This document shows positions 38,482 through 40,180 of a DNA stretch of 40,180 nt, in pieces. Every line of letters begins with the position of its first letter. The first letter of the stretch is position 1. The position numbers were made by a program, and so were the translations under genes. Location: contig NZ_MDTU01000008.1 of NCBI RefSeq assembly GCF_001720395.1, positions 1-40,180 of the forward strand. The letters run 5' to 3'. The stretch is from Piscirickettsia litoralis. Its GTDB lineage: Bacteria; Pseudomonadota; Gammaproteobacteria; Piscirickettsiales; Piscirickettsiaceae. The notes under the pieces were generated by a model. It had not been told where the DNA came from, made no database searches, and saw only the letters and a list, made by a program, of their open reading frames with translations.

Positions 38482-38807
38482 TTTTTTTGCAGTTCTTTCG
38501 CATTATCCTCTGTAAATCCATTAATGACTTGAATCGCTGTAACTAATTTAGTCGCGACAGGGTTAGGTAAACTCTCAAGTTTTTTATATTCACTGCTATT
38601 GAAAACTCTTACACCTTGTTCATCACACAAAGCCAGGCAAATCATCAGCAAAGCTATATCAGCGCGGTCAATTTTTTTCTGCTCCTTGAATAACAATTCA
38701 TGTTCAGCAACAGAGAGCTCTTTCACATGAAAATCAGTTTGCAGCTCTTCGATATAAACCGGTTGTGTTTTACAGGTTAAATTTAGTAATGAATCACGTA
38801 TAGACAT
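38466..38807 (-). CDS. tail assembly chaperone G
   Basis: 113 residues ending KNSEPT. A helical protein (VKELSVAEHELLFKEQKKIDRADIALLMICLALCDEQGVRVF, LPNPVATKLVTAIQVINGF) at the standard site between tail tube and tape measure, like lambda G. Its last codons hold the slippery heptamer that yields the GT product. G coats the tape measure before tube polymerisation. Confidence 0.85.
   Translation of the reverse strand: MSIRDSLLNLTCKTQPVYIEELQTDFHVKELSVAEHELLFKEQKKIDRADIALLMICLALCDEQGVRVFNSSEYKKLESLPNPVATKLVTAIQVINGFTEDNAKELQKNSEPT
38481..38487 (-). other. -1 ribosomal frameshift site (A AAA AAC)
   Basis: In the gpG frame the codons are CAA AAA AAC, giving the canonical X XXY YYZ heptamer A AAA AAC nine codons before the G stop. 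A -1 slip opens the T frame without a stop. Same position and role as the G G GGA AAG-type site of lambda G/GT. Confidence 0.85.
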
Positions 38808-38810
38808 AAA

Positions 38811-39233
38811 TTAAACCTCGTCACTTTGGGCAATTGCCGTTGTGGGTTGCAGGCTCACACTCATGGTAATGGCCTCGGTCATCGGTGAGGTCACTTTATG
38901 GTTGGTGATTAAGGCCGTAAATTCGTAAATCTGTCGCTTGGGCTGGGTTGGGATAATAATTTTAAACTGGCGCTCGATGCCCGCCTCATAATCACTGATT
39001 AAATCTTTCAAGGCAGCGTTATCTTGAACTAAATTCATATCGAGCTGAATTTCATCATGATCTTTCAAACCGACCTGATACTTTTTATGATCACTACCAT
39101 ATTCGGTAACATCCACTTTATCCCTGGACGAAGAAATCTCGCCGATATTGGTGATATTAGCGACTTTTTGATAATTCCCTGCATTATCAGTATCTCGATA
39201 AAACTCTGAGTGTGCGCCGATAGATACGCTCAT
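38811..39233 (-). CDS. major tail tube protein
   Basis: 140 residues, mostly beta: SIGAHSEFYRDTDNAGNYQKVANITNIGEIS, DKVDVTEYGSDHKKYQVGLKD, then a C-terminal MTEAITMSVSLQPTTA. This matches the siphophage tail tube (gpV-like) family, shortened version without the Ig-like end. GGAGTAA precedes the ATG. It forms the hexameric rings of the tail tube. Confidence 0.88.
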   Translation of the reverse strand: MSVSIGAHSEFYRDTDNAGNYQKVANITNIGEISSSRDKVDVTEYGSDHKKYQVGLKDHDEIQLDMNLVQDNAALKDLISDYEAGIERQFKIIIPTQPKRQIYEFTALITNHKVTSPMTEAITMSVSLQPTTAIAQSDEV

Positions 39234-39587
39234 TTAAATTACTCCTGTAACAGTAAAGGTTAAACTCGTGCGGTAGGTTTTTGTTTCTTGTTCATATTGA
39301 TCAAGTTCAGATTCTAAAGTAATGAGCTGAATCACCGCCGTTTGATGTGCATCCAATACTTCAAGAACTTTGCACTGCATCATTTTGCAAATGCTATGCT
39401 TTTTAGCCATGCAATTCACTTGTATGCTCTTTTTTGTGAGGCTTGGCCGACTATCCAGCTCGTAATCTCTGCGACCTGAAACCACTTGATAAGTGATCGC
39501 TGGCAACGTTTGCTTTTTTGGTAAGACCAGCGGAAACACTGGGAAACCCACTGCACTAAGCGCGTGGTAAAAATCGGCTTCAATCAT
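39234..39587 (-). CDS. tail terminator / completion protein (DUF3168)
   Basis: 117 residues. FYHALSAVGFPVFPLVLPKKQTLPAITYQVVSGRRDYELDSRPSL and a late beta ending (KTYRTSLTFTVTGVI) are DUF3168 signatures, related to lambda gpU. It caps the tail tube and joins it to the head. Start overlaps the upstream stop (ATGA). Confidence 0.88.
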   Translation of the reverse strand: MIEADFYHALSAVGFPVFPLVLPKKQTLPAITYQVVSGRRDYELDSRPSLTKKSIQVNCMAKKHSICKMMQCKVLEVLDAHQTAVIQLITLESELDQYEQETKTYRTSLTFTVTGVI

Positions 39588-39979
39588 AATTTTTGCTTTT
39601 TAAGCGCCCGTGTTAACTCATTTTTAAAAGTATCGATAGCTTGCGGAGCGTTGTCATTTAAGGCCGGACGAATAAATGGCCGCGCTGGTTGGTGGCTGCT
39701 CCCATACTCTTGTTCAATCGCATACTGAATTTTTCTCGAAGGCCCAACCGTCACATTAACGATTGCTCGACGACCTTTTCCCTTTTTTGAACGGCGTTTA
39801 ATTGACTCAGCAAGTGCGCCCGATTTTTGCGGTGCATTGGCTTTCATTTGACGTTCAACCGGCTCCGCGGCTTTGCGTAAGGCTCTTCGATTAAGTGTTC
39901 TTATTTTTTTAGGCTCTAATTTTTTTAGCTTTTGCTCTAAATCTTTTAAGCCTTCAACGGTAAAAGTTGTTTTAGGCAT
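39584..39979 (-). CDS. HK97 gp10-family tail completion protein
   Basis: 131 residues starting MPKTTFTVEGLKDLEQKLKKL at 39979; this ATG overlaps the adaptor stop by eight bases, better than the longer reading from 40024. LRKAAEPVERQMKANAPQKSGALAESI and RPARPFIRPALNDNAPQAIDTF... (GSSHQPARPFIRPAL) are the gp10 family signature. It sits at the head-tail junction during assembly. Strongly basic. Confidence 0.9.
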   Translation of the reverse strand: MPKTTFTVEGLKDLEQKLKKLEPKKIRTLNRRALRKAAEPVERQMKANAPQKSGALAESIKRRSKKGKGRRAIVNVTVGPSRKIQYAIEQEYGSSHQPARPFIRPALNDNAPQAIDTFKNELTRALKKQKL

Positions 39980-40180
39980 TAATCCATTCTCTGCATGCGA
40001 GAATGAGCTCACGGTTGCGTTCATCTCGATTAATCACACTTAGAATTTCAAAATAACGGCCCTCAAAATAAACCCGCATCGCCGGCGTAATGCCGGGGGT
40101 GTAGCGCAGTGTCACGGTGTGCGTAATTTCACTATAAAATTGATGAGCGCTAAATAACTCTCGACCTGCATCCGGACTCA
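39972..40180 (-). CDS. head closure / head-tail adaptor, C-terminal part (continues from left edge)
   Basis: Enters at base 40180 in frame with 178-1 and ends at TAA 39974-39972. The translated end holds VSPDAGRELFSAHQFY, THTVTLRYTPGITPAM, RVYFEGRYFEILSVI and NRDERNRELILACREWINA, the conserved C-terminal half of the head-tail joining family. The codon split across the edge (base 1 with 40180 and 40179) reads Val. Confidence 0.9.
   Translation of the reverse strand, partial: SPDAGRELFSAHQFYSEITHTVTLRYTPGITPAMRVYFEGRYFEILSVINRDERNRELILACREWINA

Noticed and set aside
1-40180. tRNA genes, rRNA and CRISPR arrays
   Set aside because: I saw no cloverleaf-like stretch, no rRNA segment and no regular repeat-spacer pattern; the repeated hairpins at 24.9-25.5 kb differ in sequence and are not CRISPR.

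Overview
The window appears to be one complete circular genome of an AT-rich temperate siphophage that lives as a plasmid (a phage-plasmid). A head-completion gene runs off the left edge on the minus strand and continues in frame from the right edge. Joining base 1 to base 40180 restores a full 128-residue adaptor. No integrase or attP is visible. There is a type Ib partition system (ParA plus a ribbon-helix-helix partner, with palindromic sites) and a lambda-like replication region. The lambda-type tail genes (G/GT, H, M, L, K, I, J), HK97-type head genes, Rz/Rz1 spanins, RelE-type and Phd-type modules and YhhQ-like and YdfG-like genes point to a gammaproteobacterial host. I cannot name the species.

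Layout. All phage core genes are on the minus strand. The late operon starts near 7.86 kb with a candidate promoter and a leader terminator that could be the target of a Q-like antiterminator. It reads leftward through a small membrane protein, HNH, TerS, TerL, portal, protease and capsid, crosses the window edge, and continues through connector, tail, tape measure, gpM/L/K/I/J, fibre and lysis genes to 27.15 kb. Accessory genes (morons) lie between TerS and TerL and at 7.9-9.4 kb, where there is a membrane protein and a StbDE/RelE-type toxin-antitoxin pair.

From 9.6 to 12.2 kb lies a three-gene cassette (unknown protein, J-domain protein, unknown protein) enclosed by imperfect inverted repeats of about 330 bp. 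Next to it is a solitary Phd/YefM-like antitoxin gene. TGTAC box pairs spaced two helical turns apart occur in both arms, in the cassette promoter and in the antitoxin promoter. From 12.5 to 19.3 kb is the early/replication operon: a Q-like protein, SSB, a chain of small overlapping genes, a PD-(D/E)XK-type nuclease, a P-like loader, and two O-like initiators that each contain direct repeats. From 19.3 to 20.5 kb is the immunity region, with a two-HTH repressor and a 0.5 kb untranslated stretch.

From 20.6 to 24.6 kb is cargo: a methyltransferase, a VUT/YhhQ-family transporter, an SDR dehydrogenase and an RHH-led three-gene operon. From 24.6 to 25.6 kb there is no credible gene but a string of terminator hairpins about 100 bp apart, possibly tandem small RNAs, ending at the par locus (25.47-26.83 kb).

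The best candidates for something undescribed are the inverted-repeat J-domain cassette with its TGTAC network, the tandem hairpin array, the re-use of the par palindrome in front of the Q-like gene, and three genes joined by -1 shifts at A-runs. One of the three is the canonical G/GT frameshift; the other two could be real or homopolymer errors.
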